From Chloroflexus aurantiacus J-10-fl (GTDB lineage: Bacteria; Chloroflexota; Chloroflexia; Chloroflexales; Chloroflexaceae): a stretch of DNA of 64,000 nt. Positions 18,356-26,251 of this stretch are shown here, piece after piece. Below the pieces are notes generated by a model. It saw only the letters and a program-made list of their open reading frames with translations, was not told the origin of the DNA and searched no databases. A program made the position numbers and the translations under genes. Position 1 is the stretch's first letter, and the number at the start of each line of letters is the position of its first letter. The DNA lies in assembly GCF_000018865.1 (NCBI RefSeq), contig NC_010175.1, positions 3,720,001-3,784,000 on the forward strand, read 5' to 3'.

Positions 18356-19594
18356 TCAGCGGTGGTAATCCTCTTCGTCCAGGATCATAACCGGCTCCCA
18401 GCTTCCGAATGGATCGGTAAACGTTGCCCAGCCGGTTGGACCGGGTCTCATCTCCTCATCGGTCAACAAACACGATGTTATGCGTTTTCGCAGGGCTGCT
18501 TCATCGAGGTCCTGACCGATAAATACCAGCTCTTGCCGACGATCACCCCACTGATCGTCCCAGATTGCCGCCAGTGCCGCTGCTTCGGCGGGATCATCCG
18601 GCTGGTCGGCTACCGCTGCCCACCACCATCCACCCGGTTCAATGCGGCAGGAAGCACCGGCTTGTGACCAGATTCCGCACTGGTGCATACGGGTTGCCAG
18701 CCAAAAAATACCCTTCGAGCGCAGTACTCCCGGCCATTCCTCGTGGAGCAGGTTCCATAATCGCTGCGGATGAAATGGTCGCCGGGCACGGAAGACGAAG
18801 CTGCTAATCCCGTATTCTTCCGTTTCGGGTGTGTGTTCGCCACGCAATTCCTTGAGCCAGCCCGGCATCTGTGCTGCCCGCTCGAAGCTAAACAGTCCGG
18901 TGTTGAGAATGTGGTCGAGAGGAACTTGTCCAAACACGCTGCGGATCAGGCGAGCTTCTGGGTTCAGTTTGCGCAAGAGTGCTTCAAGCCGGATCAGATC
19001 GGCTTCACTCACCAGATCGATCTTGTTCAGGACAATTACATCTGCGAACTCCACCTGATCGATCAGCAGATCAACCACTGTTCGCTCGTCGTCGCCGCTG
19101 ACAGCCAGATCACGGTCACGCAATTCGTCTAGCGAATGCAGGTCACGCGGAAAGGCAAAGGCGTCAACGACCGTAACCATCGTGTCGAGGCGAGCAATCT
19201 CACTCAGGGATGTGCCATCGGGACCAGGAAAGGTAAACGTCTCCGCTATCGGTAAGGGTTCGGCAATGCCGGTCGACTCGATCAGGAGATAGTCGAATCG
19301 GCCTGCAAGGGCCAGGCGGGCAACTTCGATGAGCAAATCCTCGCGGAGGGTACAACAGATACAGCCGTTCGTTAGCTCCACTAATCGTTCCTCTGTGCGA
19401 CTGAGAGCAGCACCGCCAGAACGGATTAAATGCGCATCGATATTGACCTCGCTCATATCGTTGACGATGACTGCTACCCGAAGACCGGCCCGATTGGTCA
19501 GTACGTGGTTGAGTAGGGTCGTCTTGCCGCTACCGAGAAATCCGGATAGGACGGTAACGGGTATTGGTTGTGAGGCGGGCATTTGTTGTTCCAT
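18356..19594 (-). CDS. CobW/COG0523-family GTPase metallochaperone
   Basis: This 412-residue G3E GTPase has Walker [12 protein letters not shown] at about 17-27, the metal-binding CxCC motif in [13 protein letters not shown], Walker B-type [11 protein letters not shown], the base-recognition NKIDLV, and the C-terminal CobW_C domain from about 265 on ([25 protein letters not shown]). COG0523 proteins of the YciC/ZNG1 type deliver zinc to client proteins, usually when zinc is scarce. Others serve cobalt or nitrile hydratase. Two 15-bp palindromes lie directly upstream and the ATG falls about 3 bases after the predicted transcript start. Confidence 0.93.
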   Translation of the reverse strand: MEQQMPASQPIPVTVLSGFLGSGKTTLLNHVLTNRAGLRVAVIVNDMSEVNIDAHLIRSGGAALSRTEERLVELTNGCICCTLREDLLIEVARLALAGRFDYLLIESTGIAEPLPIAETFTFPGPDGTSLSEIARLDTMVTVVDAFAFPRDLHSLDELRDRDLAVSGDDERTVVDLLIDQVEFADVIVLNKIDLVSEADLIRLEALLRKLNPEARLIRSVFGQVPLDHILNTGLFSFERAAQMPGWLKELRGEHTPETEEYGISSFVFRARRPFHPQRLWNLLHEEWPGVLRSKGIFWLATRMHQCGIWSQAGASCRIEPGGWWWAAVADQPDDPAEAAALAAIWDDQWGDRRQELVFIGQDLDEAALRKRITSCLLTDEEMRPGPTGWATFTDPFGSWEPVMILDEEDYHR

Positions 19595-19596
19595 AT

Positions 19597-19611
19597 TGAT
19601 ACATTATATCA
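19597..19611 (-). promoter_or_regulatory. Palindromic operator-like box with -10 element, at cobW start
   Basis: On the minus strand the 15-mer TGATATAATGTATCA has arms TGATA and TATCA around five bases. It contains TATAAT, a perfect -10 hexamer, and ends 3 bases before the cobW ATG. A repressor here would cover the promoter. The transcript would be nearly leaderless. Confidence 0.6.
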
Positions 19612-19632
19612 TTTTTTGATTGACCAAAAAGG

Positions 19633-19650
19633 TGCCGCTGGATGCGGCAG
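19633..19650 (-). terminator. Possible attenuator hairpin before cobW
   Basis: On the minus strand TGCCGC-ATCCA-GCGGCA is followed by CCTTTTTGG, a short stem with a T run, about 40 bases before the cobW ATG. If transcription also starts at the upstream box it would act as an attenuator. The stem is only 6 bp. Confidence 0.35.
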
Positions 19651-19655
19651 TGAAA

Positions 19656-19670
19656 TGATACCTTATATCA
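19656..19670. promoter_or_regulatory. Second copy of the TGATA-N5-TATCA palindrome
   Basis: TGATACCTTATATCA repeats the arms of the box at 19597-19611, with centres 59 bases apart. On the minus strand it contains TATAAG, a possible second -10. A hairpin lies between the two boxes at about 19633-19650. Confidence 0.55.
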
Positions 19671-19710
19671 ATATGGCTGTCAAGTCGAACGACCGGCGTG
19701 TCGAATACCT

Positions 19711-20395
19711 AACCAACCAGGGCACCGGCAGGATCGCGGCACCGAGACCCAGAGGACACAGTGGTTGGTATGTAGAACCTACCCGTGACCAGCAGGGTCA
19801 ACGGCGTACCACGCGCCGGATCGTGAGTACGGCTGCTGCGGCAGCCATGCTGCCGCACTCCAAACATCGCGACACGCGCATGATGTGCGGGCAAGGCAAC
19901 CAGTCCAACGAGAGATTCTCCTGTGCTCTCTGTGCCTCTGTGGTGCACCTGACCAACCGGGGTGCCCGCAGGATCGCGGCACCGAGACCCAGAGGACACA
20001 GTGGTTGGTATGTAGAACCTACCCGTGACCAGCAGGGTCAACGGCGTACCACGCACCGGATCGTGAGTACGGCTGCTGCGGCAGCATGGCTGCCGCACTC
20101 CAAACATCGCGACACGCGCATGATGTGCGGGCAAGGCAACCAGTCCAACGAGAGATTCTCCGGTGCTCTCTGTGTCTCTGTGGTGCACCTGACCAACCAG
20201 GGCACCGGCAGGATCGCGGCACCGAGACCTGGATGAGACAGCGGTTGGTATTGTAGAACCTACCCGTGACCAGCAGGGTCAACGGCGTACCACGCGCCGG
20301 ATCGTGAGTACGGCTGCTGCGGCAGCCATGCTGCCGCACTCCAAACATCGCGACACGCGCATGATGTGCGGGCAAGGCAACCAATCCAGCGCGTG
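19711..20395. repeat. 240-bp tandem repeat, three units (last incomplete)
   Basis: Units start at 19711, 19951 and 20191 with ACCAACCRGGG, and each holds one dispersed hairpin element (19787, 20027, 20268). The first two are nearly identical. Further fragments of the same text (CTCTGTGCCTCTGTGGTGC, ACCAACCGGGGCACCGG) continue to about 20660. The frames running through it on either strand exist only because 240 is divisible by three. Confidence 0.9.
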
Positions 20396-20690
20396 ATGGC
20401 ACGATCAGAGCTGCTCTCTGCCGACGGTTCAGAAGTATGGTAGGCTGTTGTTGGTCATTGGCAAGCGTTCATGCACCTGTGCGACTGTCTGGGAGCACGA
20501 CCGCACAGCTTTTTTTGCAACTTCCTCTATGCTCTCTGTGCCTCTGTGGTGCGCATCACCAACCGGGGCACCGGCAGGATCGCGTTGCCGAGACCTGGAA
20601 AACACAGCGAAGGTTCACATGAAACTCTCTGTGCCCGCCGTGCCTCGGTGGTGCATCCAAAACAACCGTGGCGCAGGTATCCCGTCACCT

Positions 20691-22325
20691 TCATCCAAGC
20701 AGAATCTGGGCCAGAATGATCTTCACAACCATGGCTGTCGGGAAGACCATCGCGTAGCCGATATTAGGTGCTTCGTTGCCGGCCTGCTCATTGGCGAACG
20801 CCAGCACTGCCGGTTGGGTCTGGAGACCGGCCAGCATCCCGATCAGCAGGCTGAACGGTATCTTGAGCAGTTTATAACCGATAAAGAGGGTTAGTATGGC
20901 AACCGGTATCGTGATCAGCGCACCTCCGATGAAGAGGAACAGGCCATTGCCCTGGGTGATGGTGGTGAAGAAGCTGTAGCCGGCACGGGTGCCAATGCCG
21001 GCCAGGAAGAGGGTCATGCCAACCTGGCGTAATGTGAGATTGGCGCTGTACGGCAGGCTCCAGATAATCGGCCCGGTGCGGCCACGCCAGCCGAGGATGA
21101 GGGCGACAATCAGCGGGCCACCGGCCAGGCCAAGCGAGAAACTTCCCCCACCGGGTAGCGGAATAGGGATCAGTCCCACCAGCATGCCGAGTGCAGTACC
21201 CAAACCCAGCGAAACTACGTCAATTTCGGCCAGCGAACGGTAGGAGTCGCCGAAGAAGGCGCTGACCCGATCCATATTGTCGCGTTGGGTGACAACACGC
21301 ACCCGATCACCGGGTTCAAGCACTGTATCGCCGTGCGGTAAGAGTTCAACATCACCACGGCGAATGCGGGTGATGACCGCTCCGAGGGTGGAGGGCAGGT
21401 TGAGCATGCGCAGTGGCACTCCAATAACCGCCGGATTGGAGACGAAGATACGCCGGAAGTCGAGGGTATGACGGTCGAGCATGAGTTGCTCGTCGGTTGG
21501 CTCACCAAGTACAGCCGTGACCTGGGCCACGGCTTCCGGCGAGCCAACGACACTGATCAGGTCACCGGTATTGAGCCGGGCTGCTCCGGTAGCCAGCTCG
21601 ATCCGGCCATCATGTTGGCGTCGGCTGAAGATGACGTTCCAGCCATTAGCTCTGACCAGTTCGGCAATGCTTTGCCCGTCCACATTGGCGTTGGTCACGC
21701 GAATAGTGCAGTTGATCAGGTGCTCGCCAACTGCCCCGAATTCGCGAAGCTGCTGGCTTTCCTGCGCCAGATCGATCCGCCAGAGCCGGCGCGTCAGGTA
21801 GATGGCAAGGATCATGCCGAGTACACCAACCGGGTAAGCCACCGAGTAGCCGACCACCGGTTCGGTACGGAGCACTTCATCTGCGCCTCGTTGACTCAAC
21901 TGCTCGATGACCGCCGCCAGGGCTGGGGTGTTGGTCAGACTGCCGGCGAAGAGACCGGCGGTTTGCGCGCTGTTGAGACCCAGGATCATGCGCAGCACGA
22001 CAGCAATACCGGCGGCAACGACGATGACTCCACCCACAAACAGGTTGTTACGTAGCCCGCGTCGGCGAAAGGATGCGATAAAACCGGGGCCGCTGCTCAG
22101 GCCAATCGTGTAGACGAAGATGACCAGACCGAGCAGGTAGATGATGTCGGGCAGCCGCAGTCGTTGATCGAGTGCGCCAAAGGCCAGCCCAACGAAGAGT
22201 ACGGCTGCTACTCCAAGACTGATTCCACCGATGTTGATCCTGCCGATCAGGTAGCCGATTGCCGATACTGTAAAGAGTAGCAGGAGGGGGTTGTTGGCTA
22301 ATATATCGATCATGATGGTGTTCAT
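20691..22325 (-). CDS. AspT/YidE-family transporter with two TrkA_C domains
   Basis: This 544-residue membrane protein has the layout of the aspartate:alanine exchanger family: about five helices (1-175), two soluble TrkA_C/RCK_C domains (about 200-285 and 290-370, with VVGSPEAVAQVTAVLG and LEPGDRVRVVTQRDNMDRV), then about six more helices (375-544). Conserved family text includes GLFAGSLTNTPALAAVIE and the GLPGGGSFSLGLAGGPL-like stretch. Known members exchange aspartate for alanine or carry succinate. The substrate here is unknown. Aspartate is attractive because the same window carries cyanophycinases, but that is only inference. Confidence 0.9.
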   Translation of the reverse strand: MNTIMIDILANNPLLLLFTVSAIGYLIGRINIGGISLGVAAVLFVGLAFGALDQRLRLPDIIYLLGLVIFVYTIGLSSGPGFIASFRRRGLRNNLFVGGVIVVAAGIAVVLRMILGLNSAQTAGLFAGSLTNTPALAAVIEQLSQRGADEVLRTEPVVGYSVAYPVGVLGMILAIYLTRRLWRIDLAQESQQLREFGAVGEHLINCTIRVTNANVDGQSIAELVRANGWNVIFSRRQHDGRIELATGAARLNTGDLISVVGSPEAVAQVTAVLGEPTDEQLMLDRHTLDFRRIFVSNPAVIGVPLRMLNLPSTLGAVITRIRRGDVELLPHGDTVLEPGDRVRVVTQRDNMDRVSAFFGDSYRSLAEIDVVSLGLGTALGMLVGLIPIPLPGGGSFSLGLAGGPLIVALILGWRGRTGPIIWSLPYSANLTLRQVGMTLFLAGIGTRAGYSFFTTITQGNGLFLFIGGALITIPVAILTLFIGYKLLKIPFSLLIGMLAGLQTQPAVLAFANEQAGNEAPNIGYAMVFPTAMVVKIILAQILLG

Positions 22326-22404
22326 CCTCTCGTATCATGTCGTTGTTATCCGCCGTGTATGGTATCATGCAAGAGGCAACCCACGGTTAAGAAAGAGGGA
22401 TCGT

Positions 22405-22722
22405 ATGATTACTGAAGATATGGTTCGGGCAGCGTTGAAGAATGTGGTCGATCCGGAGATCGGCCTGGATGTCGTCAATCTCGGTCTGGTGTACCGCATT
22501 GATATTCTCGATGGCGGCAAGACCGTTGATATTGATATGACCCTGACTACACCGGCCTGTCCGGCAGGGCCGCAGATTCTCGAACAGGCTCGCCGGGAAG
22601 TGATGGCGTTGAAAGAAGTCTACAAGGAACTTGAAAACGTCAAAATTAATCTGGTCTGGACGCCGTTCTGGAATCCGTCGATGATGTCAGAAGAGGCGCG
22701 GGAAGAGTTAGGGTTCTTCTAA
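22405..22722 (+). CDS. MIP18/DUF59-family iron-sulfur cluster assembly protein
   Basis: This 105-residue protein starts at the ATG at 22405 (MITEDMVRAALKNVVDPEIG), with AAGAAAGAGGG upstream. An earlier in-frame ATG at 22291 lies inside the divergent transporter's promoter region. It shows the family signatures DPEIGLDVVNLGLVY and TTPACPAGP, whose cysteine is the reactive one, and ends with VWTPFWNPSMMSEEAREELGF. SufT/PaaD-like proteins help mature Fe-S proteins. It is followed after 81 bases by the iron-dependent hydroxylase gene in the same direction. Confidence 0.93.
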   Translation: MITEDMVRAALKNVVDPEIGLDVVNLGLVYRIDILDGGKTVDIDMTLTTPACPAGPQILEQARREVMALKEVYKELENVKINLVWTPFWNPSMMSEEAREELGFF

Positions 22723-22803
22723 GTGGTAAGCGAACGGTGAGTATTGGGCGATACTCGCCGTTCGTTGACGATTCAGTAGCATACAATACAAGGGGGTATT
22801 GTC

Positions 22804-23535
22804 ATGACAACCATTGCTCCGCCCGCGATGCCTGCCTACACTGAAGAAGACCATCTGGTTTGGGCAACACTCTGTGCACGCCAGGTTCCCCGGCTTGATC
22901 GGTACGCCTGTCGGCTCTTCCGCGAAGGGTTTCGTAAACTCAATCTCGATTTGCAGCGTCTCCCCGATCCGGTACAGGTAAGCGAACGGCTGGCCGCGAT
23001 GACCGGCTGGACGTTGTGTGACGCTCAAAACGAGTATCTCAATCCCACCGAATGGTTCGAGCATATCGCCGAACGACGTTTTCCGGTCACCAATTACATT
23101 CGGCGCATGGACGAGCTTGATTTCACACCGCTCCCCGATCTGTTCCACGAGTACATCGGTCATCTGGCGTTTTTCACCGATCAGCGGTTTGCCGATATTG
23201 CCCAGGCGTTTGGGCCGCTCTACTTTGCCGGCGATGAACGGCAGCGGCTCGAAATTGCCCGTCTCTGGTGGTACAGTATCGAGTTTGGCCTGATCCGCGA
23301 AGATGGTGAGTTACGCGCCTTTGGTGCCGGTCTGCTGTCGTCGATTGGTGAACTCGACCACGCCTTCGCCCCCGATACGCCGCGAGTACCCTTCGATATT
23401 CGACGGGTTGCCAATACACCAGGGGCGGCCTATTCGATGCATGAAACCTACTTCATCCTTGAGGATTTAGAGCACGTTGCGGCTATTTTGCGCGATTACG
23501 CTGCAATGGAAGGACTGCCGCCGGTGCAGATCTGA
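22804..23535 (+). CDS. phhA: Biopterin-dependent aromatic amino acid hydroxylase (phenylalanine 4-monooxygenase type)
   Basis: This 243-residue protein has the length of bacterial phenylalanine hydroxylases without a regulatory domain. The iron site is complete: His115 and His120 in HEYIGH and Glu160 in WWYSIEFGL. LPDLFHEYIGHLAFF and the tail AYSMHETYFILEDLEHV also match the family. It would convert phenylalanine to tyrosine with tetrahydropterin and oxygen. A few bacterial homologues use tryptophan or other substrates. GGGGG precedes the ATG. Confidence 0.92.
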   Translation: MTTIAPPAMPAYTEEDHLVWATLCARQVPRLDRYACRLFREGFRKLNLDLQRLPDPVQVSERLAAMTGWTLCDAQNEYLNPTEWFEHIAERRFPVTNYIRRMDELDFTPLPDLFHEYIGHLAFFTDQRFADIAQAFGPLYFAGDERQRLEIARLWWYSIEFGLIREDGELRAFGAGLLSSIGELDHAFAPDTPRVPFDIRRVANTPGAAYSMHETYFILEDLEHVAAILRDYAAMEGLPPVQI

Positions 23536-24006
23536 TACAGGACCGGTGAGGAATCTGTACCGGGGTCTGTCCTCTTAGTTAGTGAAGGTGGTGACTTCGC
23601 CTGCTCCACCTGGAAAGATGGTGTTGGACATGTTACGGCGTGCATACCAGGCCCAAGAGCCTGGTATGCCGGTAGACGGCTGTGTAAGCGATGGAGAAGT
23701 CATCTCCTTGAAACCGGGTGATCGTAGCGAGAATGAACGTCGTGCAGGTCACCGGTGCGACACGCGCCTGATACTGAGTACGGTGAGTGCGGCAGCAGCG
23801 CTGCCGCACTCCACATGACGTGACACGCATATCACCGAGCGTAGAAACCCAATCCGATGCGTGATTGTGTAGAGGACGGTCGCAGTTCTCGCTGCCCTTT
23901 GGTCATGCAGAAAGCAGGCTATGCCGTCTGGTGTCCATTGTCAACGTTCGTGAGCCTGGGCGCCTGTAAGGTGTTACAGCAAGGCGATACAAATAATCAC
24001 GCCCCA
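23536..24006. other. Intergenic region with one dispersed hairpin element
   Basis: No gene is supported. At 23752-23832 there is a copy of the dispersed element with the core GAGTGCGGCAGC-AGC-GCTGCCGCACTC. It may end transcription from both sides, but no T run follows. Confidence 0.5.
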
Positions 24007-24855
24007 TCAACTCCCACTTCCCGTCTGAAATTGCCAGGTGTAGCTAAACGGTTGATTTGCGTATGATCCGTTGACTGAAACCTCGATCAATGTGTTGGGG
24101 GGAAGGCTGAGCGTTGGCGTGATCACGATCCCCTTGTGTCCAACCGGTAATGAGGTTGAGAAGCTATGCGCGAGATTGCCGCCACCCACGACACGTAAAG
24201 CAGTGCTGCTGACAATCGGGGTGTCGCCGAAGTAGCGCCAATGTACGGTGATCGGGAATTGCGTCGGTGGGATGTCGGTCTGATTCGGTGCCGGATAGCG
24301 CACCGGCCAGTTGGGGTAACTGTCGCCATTGTTGAAATACGATAGTACATCCAGTGCTGCCGCGCTTGTATTTCCATTACTGGTTGTGTAGAAGCCGAAA
24401 CCGAATGTAGGAGTCGTCGGGTACAGGAGCCAGATCCGGTGACCGACCGAGCGCATCCAGCCATCAACGGCGTGGGCAGGTTCCCACACAATACCTCCTC
24501 CAATCCAGGCATTGCCTTTTTGGGCGCAGATCTGGCCGGCAGCGGAAGCGAAAGGACGGTTCGGGTCCTGGTTATGCGTCAGGTGATTGTTTTCGGCCAT
24601 ATAGCGGGCGTGTTCAAAGCAATTGCTGTTGAGGGTAGCATCTTCGGTGACCGGAGGAACACCGGCGCGTAGTCGATAGCCGTTCACCCGTTCCAGCCAG
24701 TTGCTAGAAAGTGGTGGCAATGGATTGGCGACCATTGGGATGAAGACAGTGGTGGTTGTTGTCTGCGTAACGGGTTGAGCCAGGGCGTTGGTTGACACGA
24801 TGAGTAGCATCAGAGCGACAACACAATACCGACGGAATGGAAAGTGGTTTGCCAC
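24007..24855 (-). CDS. Secreted CAP-domain (SCP/PR1-like) protein
   Basis: This 282-residue protein has a signal peptide (hydrophobic about 11-26, cleavage near NALAQ) and a Thr-rich stretch to about 40. A CAP domain follows at about 52-170, with WLERVNGYRLRAGVPPV, HARYMAENNHLTHNQD and GWMRSVGHRIWLLYP. The C-terminal part (about 190-280) is a beta-rich domain ending in an Ig-like TLIEVSVNGSYANQPFSYTW strand. Bacterial CAP proteins are exported and of mostly unknown role. The histidines of the CAP cavity are present. No partner gene is evident, and the 116-bp tandem array lies upstream. Confidence 0.88.
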   Translation of the reverse strand: MANHFPFRRYCVVALMLLIVSTNALAQPVTQTTTTTVFIPMVANPLPPLSSNWLERVNGYRLRAGVPPVTEDATLNSNCFEHARYMAENNHLTHNQDPNRPFASAAGQICAQKGNAWIGGGIVWEPAHAVDGWMRSVGHRIWLLYPTTPTFGFGFYTTSNGNTSAAALDVLSYFNNGDSYPNWPVRYPAPNQTDIPPTQFPITVHWRYFGDTPIVSSTALRVVGGGNLAHSFSTSLPVGHKGIVITPTLSLPPNTLIEVSVNGSYANQPFSYTWQFQTGSGS

Positions 24856-25018
24856 GAGCAGCTCCTTACTGAAATCCGTTCCGGTTATCTTGCTCTAGTG
24901 TACATGGTGTTTACCGTGAGAGACAATAGCTCATCCTGGCTATTCTGCGGGTAGGATGCTGTTTATTGACATAATGCGATAGTGTGTAATTTGTGAGTTC
25001 CCTTTGAACGCGGCAGGT

Positions 25019-26125
25019 GCTCTCGCGGGTGGACGGGCGGGTTGAGGACGGGCCTGGCTAGCGCGCCGGGGGTGGCGGGACTGGAGGCGGTGTTATCCAT
25101 ACCATCAGCAAACCGTGCTGCAAGCGCGGCAAGCGCTCTCGCGGGTGGACGGGCGGGTTGAGGACGGGCCTGGCTAGCGCGCCGGGGGTGGCGGGACTGG
25201 AGGCGGTGTTATCCATACCATCAGCAAACCGTGCTGCAAGCGCGGCAAGCGCTCTCGCGGGTGGACGGGCGGGTTGAGGACGGGCCTGGCTAGCGCGCCG
25301 GGGGTGGCGGGACTGGAGGCGGTGTTATCCATACCATCAGCAAACCGTGCTGCAAGCGCGGCAAGCGCTCTCGCGGGTGGACGGGCGGGTTGAGGACGGG
25401 CCTGGCTAGCGCGCCGGGGGTGGCGGGACTGGAGGCGGTGTTATCCATACCATCAGCAAACCGTGCTGCAAGCGCGGCAAGCGCTCTCGCGGGTGGACGG
25501 GCGGGTTGAGGACGGGCCTGGCTAACGCGTCGGGGGTGGCGGGGCTGGTAGATGTGGCATTCATACCATCAACAGACCGTGCTGCAAGCGCGGCAAGCGC
25601 TCTCGCGGGTGGACGGGCGGGTTGAGGACGGGCCTGGCTAGCGCGCCGGGGGTGGCGGGACTGGAGGCGGTGTTATCCATACCATCAGCAAACCGTGCTG
25701 CAAGCGCGGCAAGCGCTCTCGCGGGTGGACGGGCGGGTTGAGGACGGGCCTGGCTAACGCGTCGGGGGTGGCGGGGCTGGTAGATGTGGCATTCATACCA
25801 TCAACAGACCGTGCTGCGAGCGCGGTAAGCGCTCTCGCGGGTGGACGGGCGGGTTGAGGACGGGCCTGGCTAGCGCGCCGGGGGTGGCGGGACTGGAGGC
25901 GGTGTTATCCATACCATCAGCAAACCGTGCTGCAAGCGCGGCAAGCGCTCTCGCGGGTGGACGGGCGGGTTGAGGACGGGCCTGGCTAGCGCGCCGGGGG
26001 TGGCGGGGCTGGAGGCAGTGTTATCAGTACCATCAGCAGACCGTGCTGCGAGCGCGGTAGACACTCTCGCGGGTGGACGGGCGGGTTGAGGACGGGCCTG
26101 GCTAGAGCGCCGGGGGTGTCGGCGC
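25019..26125. repeat. 116-bp tandem array, nine units plus a partial tenth
   Basis: Units begin at 25019, 25135, 25251, 25367, 25483, 25599, 25715, 25831 and 25947, with a partial unit at 26063. Each starts near GCTCTCGCGGG and contains the G-rich GGGTGGACGGGCGGG followed by TTGAGGACGGG. Two unit types exist. Type A has GCTAGCGCGCC and GGAGGCGGTGTTATCC; type B has GCTAACGCGTC and GGTAGATGTGGCATTC. The order is A-A-A-A-B-A-B-A-A'. Within a type, units are nearly identical, which points to recent expansion or gene-conversion-like exchange. There are no unique spacers, so it is not a CRISPR, and no credible reading frame passes through it. Confidence 0.95.
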
Positions 26126-26251
26126 TGGTGTCATGCCGGTTTTACCCATCCTGATCAGTCTTGCTGATAAAACTTGAAATCTGAATTGCCTTCTCTGCCG
26201 CCCTGTGCTACGATGAGCCTTGAGCGTTCGCCACTTGTGACGGAGTAAGCT

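Noticed and set aside
19583-20236. Plus-strand frame of 217 residues with three internal repeats
   Set aside because: It reads through the 240-bp tandem repeats and starts inside the cobW control region; no start signal or family.
25019-26125. CRISPR array
   Set aside because: Units are contiguous 116-bp copies with no unique spacers and no cas genes nearby.
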